DNA of 64,000 nt from Sternotherus odoratus. Taxonomy: Eukaryota > Chordata > Testudines > Kinosternidae. The stretch covers positions 141,411,259 to 141,475,258 of the forward strand of contig JAVMKO010000003.1 in assembly GCA_032164245.1 (NCBI GenBank), written 5' to 3'. The notes under the pieces are model-generated. The model saw only the letters and a list, made by a program, of their open reading frames with translations. It did not search any database and was not told the origin of the DNA. Each line of letters begins with the position of its first letter. Within the stretch, counting starts at the first letter, position 1. Positions 1 to 10,328 of the stretch are shown one piece after another. The position numbers were made by a program, and so were the translations under genes.

Positions 1-102
1 AAACATACTGACTAATGGATTCACATAATTTAGGACAGTTCATTTTACTTCAACAGAACAGAAATTTTTGAAGTCCAGCCAACTATTTCGCATACCCCTT
101 CT

Positions 103-275
103 GGGAGGGGAAAGCTCAGTGGTTTGAGCATTGACCTGCTAAACCCAGGGCTGTGAGTTCAATCCTGAAAGGGGCAATTTAGTAATCGGGGGCAGAAATC
201 TGTGGGTGAGATTGTGGTCTGCGTTGTGCAGGAGATCAGACTTCTGACCTTAAAAGTCTAAGTCTATTCCAATAA
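103..275 (+). repeat. tRNA-derived SINE (turtle Pol III type)
   Basis: AGCTCAGTGGTTTGAGCATT resembles a tRNA A box and GAGTTCAATCC a B box. They are followed by a non-tRNA body shared with copies at 27,478, 34,547 and, reversed, at 55,398. It is a retroposed SINE in LRPPRC intron 6, not a functional tRNA gene. Confidence 0.75.
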
Positions 276-543
276 CTGAAATATAATATCTGTGTTAAAA
301 TTAAGCTTACTGGAGGCAGTGGTAAATGGACTTCCTTTCATCACTTTCAGTATCCCATAATACCAGAATATATTTATATTTCCAGAATGAATAGAATCTT
401 TATATGCAGTAATTCACAATTATTGTAGTTGCCCCCCATTTTGTAGCACACGTATGTGATTTATGCAGTTGAATCAGCTAATTATCAGTGTACCAGGTAA
501 GTAGAAGAAGATTTAAAAACAACAAACATTAGTATATTGTTAC

Positions 544-630
544 CCAGTTCTTGCATGGCCTGTCACAAGGCTACTGAATACTGCCTCAGTGATTGGGAGT
601 TCTTTCATCTTCATAAATCCAAGAATCTTA
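544..630 (-). CDS. LRPPRC: LRPPRC coding exon 6 (last exon in the window)
   Basis: Read on the minus strand, an AG acceptor (complement of 631-632) precedes 87 bases. The exon starts with the third base of a Ser codon split from exon 5, continues [18 protein letters not shown], and ends HARTG followed by a GTAACA donor (538-543). The peptide matches the pentatricopeptide-repeat helices of vertebrate LRPPRC just after the GDIEGA motif. The exon ends in phase 2, so it cannot be terminal; the next exon lies beyond the left edge of the window, and positions 1-537 hold no recognisable LRPPRC coding sequence. LRPPRC binds mitochondrial mRNAs with SLIRP and keeps them polyadenylated and translatable (known of the family). 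The reading is intact, with no stop or frameshift. Confidence 0.93.
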
Positions 631-1176
631 CTGCAAGATACAAAATAATAAATTACAGTTATGTTTTGCTTGTATGGAAACTGCTGAACTACTGTTGTGC
701 TGCATATTAAGCACTAGATCATCAGGCAGAACACAAAACGATATGTTTGAGTGATCAGATTTTGGGATGTGGCACACAGTGTTAATTTAAACAAATCTGT
801 TACTCCTGAAATGTTGTATCTTATGTTGTTTGTAGTGTTTTTGTTCCCCTGTGGGTATTAGAGGGCCAAGGTGGGGGAGGTAATATCTTTCATCAGACAA
901 ACTTCTTTTGGTGAAAGAACTCTGTATAGCTTGGATGTTTGCCTTTTTTACCAACAGAAGCTGGTCCAATAAGAGATATTACCTCCCCCACCTTGTCTCC
1001 GATGTTGTAGCTTAGTCATTTAAAATACAAGCATAATGCTATTTAACATCAGTTATAAGTTTTATCGGTTCCTCCCATTCCCATATGTGCATACTCCTCT
1101 TGTGCCCAGCAATCACGGTCACAACTTACCAAAAGCATTTCCTTCTGGAATTAAAAAGAACAACTAACATTACATA

Positions 1177-1916
1177 AATAAGACGAGGAAGACTTTGTAG
1201 CACCTTAGAGACTAACCAGTTTATTTCAGCATAAGCTTTTGTGGGCTATAGCCCACTTCATCGGATGCACAGAATAGAACAGAAGATAGATGCATTTATA
1301 CACACCGGGGGGAGGGAGGGAAAAGCTTTACATTAGCACCAGCCAGTCTCTACGCAAAAGAATAAATGGACACAAATCTGACATCGGGAATCATAACATT
1401 CAAAAACCAGTAGGAGAACACTTCAATCTTCCTGGCCATTCCATTAAAGATTTGATGGTGTCGATTTTGAAACAGAAAAACTTCCAAAACAGACTCCAAC
1501 AAGAAACTGAGGAACTGGAATTAACTTTCAAATTGGACACAATTAATCAGGGGCTAAATAGGACTTGCAAATGGTTCTCTCATTACACTAATTGATTGCA
1601 TTTTCCTAGTTAATTTACCTTCAACAGATGTTATTTTGTGCAGACACAAATATCCATTTCAAAAGGTATTTTTTTCTCTTGATGCTAATAGCCCATCCTA
1701 ATTTAACAGCCTCTTAGAATTGATATACTAATGTACAACTCCATTTTTTTTTTCTGTGTGTATAAATGCATCTTACTTCTGTTCCATTCTGTGCATCCGA
1801 TGAAGTGGGCTATAGCCCACAAAAGCTTATGCTGAAAAAAGCTAGTTAGTCTCTAAGGTGCTACAAAGTCTTGTCTTATTTACAGATACATACTAACACG
1901 GCTGCTAATCTTAAAC
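1177..1916 (+). mobile_element. Penelope-like element fragment with inverted ends and 13-bp target duplication
   Basis: A 740-bp insertion in LRPPRC intron 5 is bracketed by perfect 13-bp direct repeats CTAACATTACATA (1,164-1,176 and 1,917-1,929). The left end carries the complement of the family's AAGTGGGCTATAGCCCAC motif, and the right end carries it in forward orientation, giving inverted arms of about 75-90 bp. Inside, 1,290-1,595 reads LRKRINGHKSDI, then KPVGEHFNLPGHSIKDL, ending near an IN.GLNR motif. That is the C-terminal half of a GIY-YIG endonuclease as found in Penelope-like retroelements. The endonuclease piece is truncated at its start, so the copy is dead. Confidence 0.8.
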
Positions 1917-2249
1917 CTAACATTACATAGATCAGCTAACAACCACCACCATACAGGGGGGAGAAAAAAACATATATACTCCTTCCCCAGTGGCTGAGCA
2001 CTTTTCCTGCTTGGTAACACCTCTTCCTTCATAATCTTATCTCTTTGTCAATGACCATGGAACTGACAAGACAATCTACTACTTCTACACCAGTGAGAAG
2101 TCAACACCTTTGAACAAACACACTAAACTGGACCATCACCTACCTGACTTCTCTTTCCTCCAAAATTTAATTAACTCTAAGTAGGTTTTATATTAATGAG
2201 GAGAGGGGGGGATGAGAAGCACAGCAAAAAAATATTTAAGTGTAAATAC

Positions 2250-2308
2250 CTAGCACCTTCTATATCGCCCTCATTACAATAGGCAGCAATCAATCTTTGG
2301 TATGTAAC
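2250..2308 (-). CDS. LRPPRC: LRPPRC coding exon 5
   Basis: This is a 59-base exon on the minus strand, from a CAG acceptor (2309-2311) to a GTATTT donor (2244-2249). It encodes [19 protein letters not shown] plus the first two bases of a Ser codon finished by exon 6. [16 protein letters not shown] is a PPR helix pair highly typical of LRPPRC. The intron separating it from exon 4 is only 84 bases long (2,309-2,392), while the next intron is 1,619 bases and holds a Penelope insertion. The phases entering (0) and leaving (2) fit both neighbours. Confidence 0.94.
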
Positions 2309-2392
2309 CTGTGGGAGGAAAAAAAAAAAAGTTAAGAGTCTGCATTTATTCAATAGTGGCATTAGAATGCGAAAAGATGTAGTTGTACCTAC

Positions 2393-2514
2393 TCGATTGG
2401 GCTGCACATTAGCTTTCTCCATTTTGGACAAGAATTCAGTTGGAGAGAATTTATGTTCATTTTGAAGGTAGACTTTAAGCAAAGCATTATAATGACTTGC
2501 ATCATATACAGCAC
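2393..2514 (-). CDS. LRPPRC: LRPPRC coding exon 4
   Basis: This is a 122-base minus-strand exon. A TTTAG acceptor sits at 2,515-2,519 and a GTAGGT donor at 2,387-2,392. After two bases that finish the Gly codon from exon 3, forty codons read [16 protein letters not shown], then [20 protein letters not shown], then QPNR. This is a PPR repeat (the [14 protein letters not shown] helix) diagnostic of LRPPRC. PPR repeats form the RNA-binding superhelix; LRPPRC acts in the mitochondrial matrix in complex with SLIRP. No lesions are seen. Confidence in the identity is high because order, spacing and phase agree with the flanking exons. Confidence 0.95.
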
Positions 2515-3397
2515 CTAAACAAGATGTTACAAAGTGATTGAAATAAAGAGCTTGCTTCAAGTTCAACAAGTTTAATATCTTTAAGTCTTACATGAAAATT
2601 AGTTGGATTTCTTTACATATATCAACTTTCTTATGAAAAGACAAACTATGGTACGAACAAATCAATTTAATCCATCTCTGTGGTGTACGTCACAACTGTA
2701 TAACAGAGCAGAATAACTCTATAAAGTGTGCATTTATTTATAATTAAAATGTTAAATATACAGAGTACAGAAATGCTAACCAGTGTATTATTCTGCATTC
2801 TATACATGAATTGCTAAATTCTGAAAAATAATGTGGCTTCCTTCAAACCCTACCCAATATCAACTTTTAAGAATACGGTATCATGCATTTGTTTCAGAAA
2901 ATGGACATTAATGGATAAGAAATTATCATTCTAATAGTTATACAATATTGTCTCTTCTGAAATAGGAATTTGGCTATATATCGCTTGTAACACTAGAACA
3001 CGGACTGCCAGCTGTTGAGGTAAATAATTAAGAACTAATAATTTAGCAATACAAGATTCAGTGTTTACAATATTAAAGAACTAGAATCTGTCAGAATAAC
3101 AAACAAAAGCAACCATCTGATACAAGCAACGTGAAAAAAAAAAACCCTCAGGTTTACTGTTAGTACCCCTAGATGTCAGTATAACTCTCAGAATGACAAA
3201 CAGGTCTCTATCCTTAAAATACCTGGGTGGTAAACATAAGGTTATATTTGCCAGAATTTAAAGTAAACAGTAAAACATAACAATTCAGCATTTAACATTA
3301 TTAAAAAGCACTCTACTTTTTGTTTCCAAGAAAGCAAATAGAATATCCTGTTATAATATGCATATACTTTATCCTAGTCAAACATGAAAAGACATAC
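2515..3397. other. LRPPRC intron 3, AT-rich, no recognised element
   Basis: This is 883 bases between exons 4 and 3. It is AT-rich with short A runs; I see no repeat family or coding trace in it. Confidence 0.6.
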
Positions 3398-3520
3398 CCA
3401 AGTCGTGCAACTTGCCCCATATCGTGTGGGCTAGTTCTGTTCTTTCACATAATGGGACCTCAGGCAACAAGGAACCACAACCTCGCAATAGAAGCAAGGC
3501 CTGGTTACTACTTGGATACC
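3398..3520 (-). CDS. LRPPRC: LRPPRC coding exon 3
   Basis: This is a 123-base minus-strand exon between a TTGCAG acceptor (3,521-3,526) and a GTATGTC donor (3,391-3,397). It reads YPSSNQALLLLRGCGSLLPE, then VPLCERTELAHTIWGKLHDL, with split Gly codons at each end. The LLLLR.CGSLLPE and ERTE.AH.IW segments are the signature of this LRPPRC exon. Phase 1 in and phase 1 out match exons 2 and 4 exactly. It is too short and too interrupted to show as a long minus-strand reading frame, and was found by looking for the missing exon between 2,514 and 9,784. Confidence 0.93.
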
Positions 3521-3857
3521 CTGCAATAAAACAACACTGAACTTAGAGATCCAATACAAGAAACAAAAATGTGCATTGCAAAAAAATATACAGAAGGAAC
3601 CATGCACCATAAGTGAAAGTTATATGATGAAGTATCTGGAAAAAAATGTTAATAGAAGAATGAGTACATTCCATTGTTCCACTGCCCCTTGATCTATCAA
3701 TATAAAAAGGACAATAAAAAAATGGTTTTAGATTTTAAACATATCCATTTTTAAACACAACAACCATCATTTTCAAACTCAGATGCTTAATGTTAGGCTC
3801 CTAAATCCATATTTAGACCCCTAAATAAGTGTAACCACTTTTGAAAACATTGGCCAA

Positions 3858-4855
3858 TCCTATATATTAATTGGTTAGGGAAGTTTGTGTGAAGCCGTCA
3901 TGCGCAGTAGAGATGGCCCGGACGAACGGCATGCTGGGGATTGTAGTTCGGAGGCACAAAATGGCCACTGAGCGTGCCCGCCTGAGGGATCCTCACTCAC
4001 GCGGAGCTAGAGCACCAAGGAGCAGTTATACATATAAAGTTAGACATAGTTGGAGGGAGCTGAACGGGGGGGGAGGGGTGTTGGAGGGGGGGAAGGGAGC
4101 TGAGCGTGAGCGAGCGGGGGGGGTCGATGGAGGGGGGGAGGGAGCTGAGCGAGCGGGGGGGTCGTTGGAAGGGGGAGGGAGCTGAGCGGGGGTGGGGGCT
4201 GAGCGAGCGGGGGGGTTGGAGGGGGCGAGGGAGCTGAGCGAGCGGGGGGGGTGGTTGGAGGGGGCGAGGGAGCTGAGCGAGCGGGGGGGGTGGTTGGAGG
4301 GGGCGAGGGAGCTGAGCGAGCGGGGGGGGTGGTTGGAGGGGGCGAGGGAGCTGAGCGAGCGGGGGGGGTGGTTGGAGGGGGCGAGGGAGCTGAGCGAGCG
4401 GGGGGTGGTTGGAGGGGGCGAGGGAGCTGAGCGAGCGGGGGGGGGGTGGTTGGAGGGGGCGAGGGAGCTGAGCGAGCGGGGGGGGGGTGGTTGGAGGGGG
4501 CGAGGGAGCTGAGCGAGCGGGGGGGGTGGTTGGAGGGGGCGAGGGAGCTGAGCGAGCGGGGGGGGGGGTTGGAGGGGGCGAGGGAGCTGAGCGAGCGGGG
4601 GGGGGGGTTGGAGGGGGCGAGGGAGCTGAGCGAGCGGGGGGGGGGGTTGGAGGGGGCGAGGGAGCTGAGCGAGCGGGGGGGGGTTTGGAGGGGGCGAGGG
4701 AGCTGAGCGGAGGGAGCTGAGCGGGGGGAGCCCCCGTTGGGGGGAGCTGGGCGGGGGGCCGTTGGGGGGGGGGAGCTGGGCGAGGGGGGGAGCTGGGCGA
4801 GGGGGGGGGCCGCGAGCCCTTACCGTTGGCCCGTGTACACGGGCTTTTACACTAG
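3858..4855 (+). mobile_element. Non-autonomous Helitron, family 1, copy A
   Basis: It starts TCCTATATATTAA after an A and ends CACTAG before a T (A/T target). Eleven bases before the 3' end is a perfect 16-nt palindrome, GCCCGTGTACACGGGC (4,829-4,844). TC start, hairpin and CTRR end are Helitron hallmarks, and the TCCTATAT start resembles the 5' end known from bat Helitrons. The first 110 bases and last 30 bases match the copy at 54,244-55,096, while the interior is a different, G-rich minisatellite. There is no Rep/helicase coding, so it must have moved with borrowed enzymes. It sits in LRPPRC intron 2. Confidence 0.8.
4062..4800 (+). repeat. G-rich minisatellite inside Helitron copy A
   Basis: About 13 tandem units of roughly 40 bp share the core TTGGAGGGGGCGAGGGAGCT plus GAGCGAGC and a G run of variable length. 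Units differ mainly in the G-run length. The edges are degenerate. The strand is strongly purine-rich and has many GGGG runs, so it could form G-quadruplexes or R-loops if transcribed. Confidence 0.9.
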
Positions 4856-4856
4856 T

Positions 4857-5950
4857 ATTCTAATAATGCCCCAAAATCTTAAACTATAAATCTTTCCTTT
4901 TTAGTGGCTTTTGCAAAACATGTTGGTTTCAATATGTTTCCTAGTGAACAAGTATCCATGCCATGAAAAGTCCACCATCCCTGCTAGCACGCACATTTCC
5001 ATTCTCATAAAAGAGGTCAACAACTGAATGAGAATGAAGACAATTAATCTGCCAACTTCTAAAAGTTATCATTCCAAGTCAGGGTTGAGGCATTTTTAGC
5101 AGTGATGACCTAGTACCTTGCATTAGCATTAAATTCAGTTGGGGGCGGGGGAATCTAATTTTTTTGAAGTTTGCTTTTTCATTTACTCAGCTTGTTATTT
5201 TGTTGCTATGTTACTGTTTAAACGACTTCATCTCCAATTTTTGTTTATAAAGCAAGCTGACTGAAGTTTAAGGCTGTATAAAGTGAAGATGCTGACAAAT
5301 ATGGATTCATATTCACTGAACATAGGTCTGGCTTATGCCACACTAAATTCTGCTATTATTATGAATTGAAAAGTGAAGATTTAGGGGGAAATGTTAAATT
5401 TAAATCAAAAATACATACAACTAAAACTTTACATAGCTACAATAAATTAAATGTAAAACCTGACACTGTCAAGATTTTTCTTTTGAATACACACAAACTT
5501 TTTTCACAATTTTGTTTTTTGCTAAACAGGACATCTAGGAAAAATTAGGTGACAGTATTTAATAATTACACTGAAAAATAATTATTTCCACCACAATGCA
5601 AGGTTACTGTACAGTTACCAAGTCAATCATCTGGTAGTTGTGAATGTATATGGAGTCCCTGAACTCAGACTGCCTAGTGCCCTGAATTCTTCTAGCCATA
5701 TATCCACAAACATTGCCACTTCATCTTCTCATTTTATGCTGCTGACAGAGAAAAAGCTTTTGGACAAATATTTTTGAGACATGGTTGGAGAATATTAGCA
5801 AGATACTTCAGAACGAGCTGACGTCATACTAACTTGAACAACCCAATACATCCTGAGATAATTAACACTTGGTTTTTCACCCTCAGCATCCATATGTCCA
5901 AAGACAGAATTATTATCTTGTTAACAAGGTTACTTAAGCATCATCTAAAT
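4857..5950. other. Intron 2 stretch without recognised features
   Basis: AT-rich intronic DNA; no coding trace, clear repeat family or tandem structure was seen. Confidence 0.5.
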
Positions 5951-5959
5951 ATGAATGTG

Positions 5960-6105
5960 GTGATTACTCTGTAGAGTAACTCCTCACTTAATGTTGCAAT
6001 TGTGTTCCTGAAAAATGCGACTTTAAGCAAAATGATGTTAAGCAAATTCAATTTCCCCATAAGAAATCATGTAAAAGAGGGTGGGGCTGGGGTAGGTTCC
6101 AGAGA
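5960..6105 (+). repeat. DNA-transposon-like terminal fragment
   Basis: The text CTCACTTAATGTTGCAATTG, followed by AAAATGCGACTTTAAGC and an internal near-copy AATGATGTTAAGCAAAT, has the look of a short mariner/pogo-type terminal fragment. The family assignment is tentative. Confidence 0.35.
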
Positions 6106-6530
6106 ATTTTTTTTCACCAGAAAAAAACCTATATTTTATGTATATGTATGTATGGAGATATGGAGATAGAGAGATATACATACATACATATACACACACA
6201 CAGTATAAGTTTTACAGAAACAATTTAATACTGTACACAGCAATGATGATTGTGAAGCTTGGCTAAGGTGATGAAATTAGAGAGTAGAAGATGGTGGGAT
6301 ATTTCCCAGGAAATGTCTTACTGCTAAATGATGAACTAGAATTCGGCTGAGCCCTCAAGGGTTAGAACCCACTGTTGTTAATGTAGCCTCATATTCTATT
6401 ACAAAACAGCACAAATGGAGGGAGGGGAGACATCATGGCAGCTGGAGACACACACCTTGAGTGTGTGGGGGGGGGGGGAAGGGGAGAGAGGGGCATTACT
6501 CCTTTAAGTACATTGACACTACTCTAAGTA

Positions 6531-7229
6531 CAGTGAAACCTCGATATAACGGACTAATTCGGGCGGGGGGTGTCCGTTAAAACCGAAAGTCCGTTATTTA
6601 ATAATTTTTTAAAATTATTAAATAACGGACTTTCGGGTGACAACGGACACCCCCCGCCCGAATTAGTCCGTTATATGGAGCCAGCCGTGAGTCAGCCCAC
6701 CCCACCCCCTCCCCCCGCCCGGCTCCCCGCTGCGGGGAGCCGGGCGGGGGGGTTGACAGCTCCCGCTCGGCTCCCCCCAGCGGGAAGCCCGGCGGGAGCT
6801 GTCAAACCCCCCGCCCGGCTTCCCACTGCAGGGAGCCGAGCGGGGGCTCTCAAACGCCCCCCCCCCCGCCCGGCTCCCTGCTGCGAGGAGCCGGGCGGGG
6901 GGGTTGACAGCTCCCGCTCAGCTCCCCCCAGCAGGAAGCCCAGCGGGAGCTGTCAAACCCCCCGCCCGGCTTCCCGCTGCGGGGAGCCGAGCGGGGGCTC
7001 TCAAACACCGCCCCCCCAGCCCGGCTCCCCGTTCCGGGGAGCCGGGCGGGGGTTTGACAGCTCCCGCAGGGGTCCCCGCTGCGGGGAGCCGGGCGGGAGC
7101 TGTCAACCCAGCCGGCTCCCTGGGGCGGGAGCCGGCAGCCCCCAATAACGGATTTCGGATGCATCGGAAATTTTGTCCGTTGCATCCGAAGTCCATTAAA
7201 TCGGGGTCCGTTAAATCGAGGGTTTACTG
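6531..7229 (+). mobile_element. Pogo/Tigger-like non-autonomous DNA transposon with TA target duplication
   Basis: It starts CAGTGAAACCTCGATATAAC and ends GTTAAATCGAGGGTTTACTG, terminal inverted repeats of the Tigger type, flanked by TA on both sides (6,529-6,530 and 7,230-7,231). There is no transposase frame. The interior has a near-perfect inverted repeat of about 63-bp arms at 6,546-6,674 and then GC-rich modules (6,715-7,135) repeating CGGCTCCC..GCGGGAGC blocks in both orientations. A one-ended fragment of the same family lies at 16,634-16,725. Confidence 0.8.
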
Positions 7230-7867
7230 TACATTGGATTTTTAAAGTACATCAGGAAGTTGAGAGAGCAGCTGCGGCCAGCAAGCTCTCTCCATACTGA
7301 GCCCTGTCGTGTTCCCATCCTGCTCTATATGGAGAAGAGGTAAGCGGGGGGCAGGAGCAGGGGGCCATCCTGACATTAGTCCCCTCTTCCCCACCCCCAC
7401 CCCTCCGCACAGCAAGCAGGACGTTCCTGGGAGCAGCTCAAGGCAGAGGGCAGGAGCAGCACATGGCAGTGGGGGGGGGGGCGGGGGGGAAGACTTCATT
7501 ACATCAGATGAATTACTGCTGTGACAGAAAGTAATTGCTGCATTACAGCATCAGATATTGAAAATAAAATATAGGAGAGACAAGAATTGCGGTTAGTGAT
7601 GGGTTGTTGTTTTTTTGTGTGCATGGGTTATATTATGTTTTTTTTAATACTATCAAACAGAAGCAGGCCTCTACTCAACATTGTGAAGAACAACCAAATT
7701 CTTGAGCTAGTTGTGCAACCCACAAAATGCCATTAATGCTTCATAATGTAAATTAATCACCATAAATTATGTACAGGAATTGTAAAAAAGGCAGTAGAAT
7801 AAAATAACTACAGGGTAAAACAATTTATCATAGTAAGAAACCCCTTTTAGTGGATGGAGTCTAAACC

Positions 7868-8345
7868 AGCAATGGGCAAACTACGGCCTGCGGGCCAGAA
7901 CCAGCCTAGGCCCTGCACCACTCACAGAAGCAGCTGGCACGATGTCCCTGTGGCCCCTGGGGGGCAGGGCTTAGGGCTCCATCCGCTGCCCTCAGCAATG
8001 GGTTCCACACCCAAAGCGCCCATTGGCCGCAGTTCCCTGTTCCTGGCTAATGGGAGCTTTGGATGTAGAACCCAGAGGTGAGGGCAGCACAAGGAGCCCT
8101 CTGCCCCTCGACTTCCTCCCCGAAGGGCCGCAGCGACATGGTGCCAGTGGCTTCTGGGAGTGGCACAGGGCCAGGGCAAGCAGGGAGCCAGTCTTAGTGG
8201 TGCGGTGCCACTTGACACCCTAGGGCTGCTCCAGGTAAGCAGCGCTAGGCCGGAGCCTACACCCCGAGCCCCTTCCCCGATCCCCCTCTTGCGCCCCGAA
8301 CCCCTGCCCTGATTCCCCTGCCACACCTCGCACCTCTCCTGCAAC
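7868..8345 (+). repeat. Interspersed repeat with GGGCAAACTACGGCC terminus
   Basis: It opens ATGGGCAAACTACGGCCTGC and continues with a GC-rich body (CAAAGCGCCCATTGGCCGCA). The same terminus starts the copy at 12,093 and, reversed, ends the copy at 48,490. It behaves like a non-autonomous DNA element common in turtles; the superfamily (hAT is likely) is not proven here. Reading frames in this GC-rich body are incidental. Confidence 0.6.
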
Positions 8346-8399
8346 CCCAGATGGAGATATTCTACATTGGTGCAAACGTTGACCAGTTTCAAATCCTAG

Positions 8400-9777
8400 T
8401 CCAGTCTTTTATAAAATCTGGGGTAAACTGCACCAGTGCAATTCAAGTGTAAACAAATGGCTCAAGCTACTCCATGCTAACTTCCAAGCTAGTCTTTCTA
8501 TCAAAGAAGGAGTATCTTTGATGTTGCAGGACAAATAATGCAAGCTTAAAGATATTAGCAATGGGGAACTTATTTACACAGCCAAACTAAAACCCTCAGT
8601 TTGTATCTTTAATTCATCTGCTCATTAGTATAACTAATCAAAGATCAAAAAGGAATAACTTGTGCTTAACACCGAGGACTTAAAACCCTTGATTGAAAAA
8701 CTGTACTTTTCTAGTGGTGAAGATCTGTCTTGATAAGGCTGCCTCTGACCCTGTCCTTGCAGGAACAAGTTGGATGCTGTTCTAGAATCAAGAAGAATTC
8801 TGCATTCACGTCAATTAGGACTGGACCCTATAGAAACCAATGATAACTGAGTTCTTGACAGAACTAAAAGGGATGATTTCTAAACTGGCCTAAGCCACTT
8901 AATTATTGCAATAACATGAATTCTCAAGGAGAGAGGGGACACCCAGAGAAAAGACAAAATTAAAGCTCAGACTAAAAAAAAAAAAAAAAATCATCAAAAA
9001 GATAGCTATAAAATATTAATGAGAGAAGGAAACTGAGCCCCTGCATATGTTAAGTTAACTGCAAAACTATGCATGTTCAATGTCCTCAAAAACTTCCCAT
9101 GGGAACATTCAACAGTGAAATCAGTTTAACTTTAAAATAAAATAAACCCACTTTTGGGAAAGAAAGATGAAGAAAACTCTTGAAACTTAACTTGTTTGGA
9201 GTATTCACCACATAAATAATCTAGTTAAAGGGGTATCTGGGATAATCTGTTATTTTTCTTTTGCAGTTCACCTTCAGCAATAACCAGCATCTTAAAGATA
9301 CAGTGTTGTTCCTTATAACCATGATTTTTACATGTGTGGTACAGAACAAAAAGCCCCAATCGCTGTTCCAGTTTTATAACCAACCACGCTTAGATATGAT
9401 AGTGAAAAATGATGCTCAGCAAAGGGAAAGATAGCTTGTTGCTCTGATGTCCGTAAAATTGTACTGGCAACTCATTAGGAGATACTAAAAGCCCACTGAA
9501 TATATCTGCCTGAACAAGCACCAGATTTTTTCTCCCCCCGCCGCCCACAATAGTGGAAGAGTGAAGATTTGTTGCTTTATCATGGTCACTGGTCTCTTAC
9601 AGACAAGTGACAAATAAAGCTAAACTTCTGCAACTGCTTGTAAGTATTTGAGCTGCAGTATGCAGTAAGTTTAGTAACATCAACAAACAAAAAACCAACA
9701 AATCAATTTCACCTATGTTCTTTTGTTCTGACAAAATTTTAAAATGAAATGTCAACTTAGCATGCAATGAAAAGCAG
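8400..9777. other. Intron 2 stretch before exon 2
   Basis: AT-rich intronic sequence with an A17 run near 8,974-8,990; nothing else recognised. Confidence 0.5.
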
Positions 9778-9783
9778 CTTTAC

Positions 9784-9989
9784 CTGTTCTGCACATGTCA
9801 TGGAAGATTTTTAGTAGAAAGCTTCTAGTAATGCGGCCAGTTCTTCTGACAGAGGCATCCAGTTTATTTAAGGCCCAGTCAAAATGCTGTGCTTGCTTAT
9901 TTTGAATACCTAAAACAGGTTCTTCTTGAACTTTCCTCTTTTGATGAGGTGCAACTGCAAAGAGCCTTGCTTGGTAGATCTGATGCGTG
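9784..9989 (-). CDS. LRPPRC: LRPPRC coding exon 2
   Basis: This is a 206-base minus-strand exon, from acceptor TTTAG (9,990-9,994) to donor GTAAAG (9,778-9,783). The first base C completes the AG left by exon 1 as Ser; translation continues THQIYQARLFAVAPHQKRKV and later HFDWALNKLDASVRRTGRIT, then RSFLLKIFHDMCRTG. The FDWAL..LD.SVRRTGRI block is conserved in vertebrate LRPPRC just after the mitochondrial targeting region. The basic, weakly conserved first part is probably the end of the presequence. It is flanked by a 6.3-kb intron to the left and an 11.8-kb intron to the right, both crowded with transposons. No stops or frameshifts. Confidence 0.95.
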
Positions 9990-10287
9990 CTAAACAAAAA
10001 CAAAAGTCAGTTATGTCAGTTAATGAACAAAGGATCTATTGACACGTAAAAACTTCCTCCACAAAATGTTAATTCCCCTCTACCAACATCCCGTAACCCC
10101 ACGCCAAAAAGCCAAAACCTTTTAAAGGTGACACTCAATTTAAACCAAAGTAGATAATTCAGACTACTGCAGGGAGGTTGCAAGGTTATTTTAGGGGAGT
10201 TACGGAATTGCCACCTTTATTTCTATGCTGCCTTCAGAACTGGGCAGTTGGAGAGTGGAGGCTGCTGAAGGCAGCACTCCACTAACT

Positions 10288-10328
10288 GCAGCACAGAAGT
10301 AAGGGTGCCATCCTTACTTCTGTGCTGC
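10288..10328. repeat. Perfect 17-bp hairpin in LRPPRC intron 1
   Basis: GCAGCACAGAAGTAAGG (10,288-10,304) is followed by a 7-base loop and its exact reverse complement (10,312-10,328). It belongs to a GCAGCA-rich segment, about 10,230-10,460, that looks like a degraded interspersed repeat. Confidence 0.8.

Noticed and set aside
111..170. Possible tRNA gene (A and B box)
   Set aside because: The anticodon and acceptor stems do not fold and the same body recurs at 27,478, 34,547 and 55,398; it is a SINE.
1..537. Searched for LRPPRC exon 7
   Set aside because: No minus-strand coding block with an acceptor and the expected PPR residues was visible; the exon must lie outside the window.
4192..4720. 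Long Gly/Glu/Arg-rich open frames with repeated EGARELSERGG
   Set aside because: They follow the minisatellite period inside a Helitron and appear in several frames; composition, not coding, keeps them open.
6570..7245. Several Pro/Ala/Gly-rich open frames on both strands
   Set aside because: They lie wholly inside the GC-rich modules of a Tigger-like element and are mirror images of each other.
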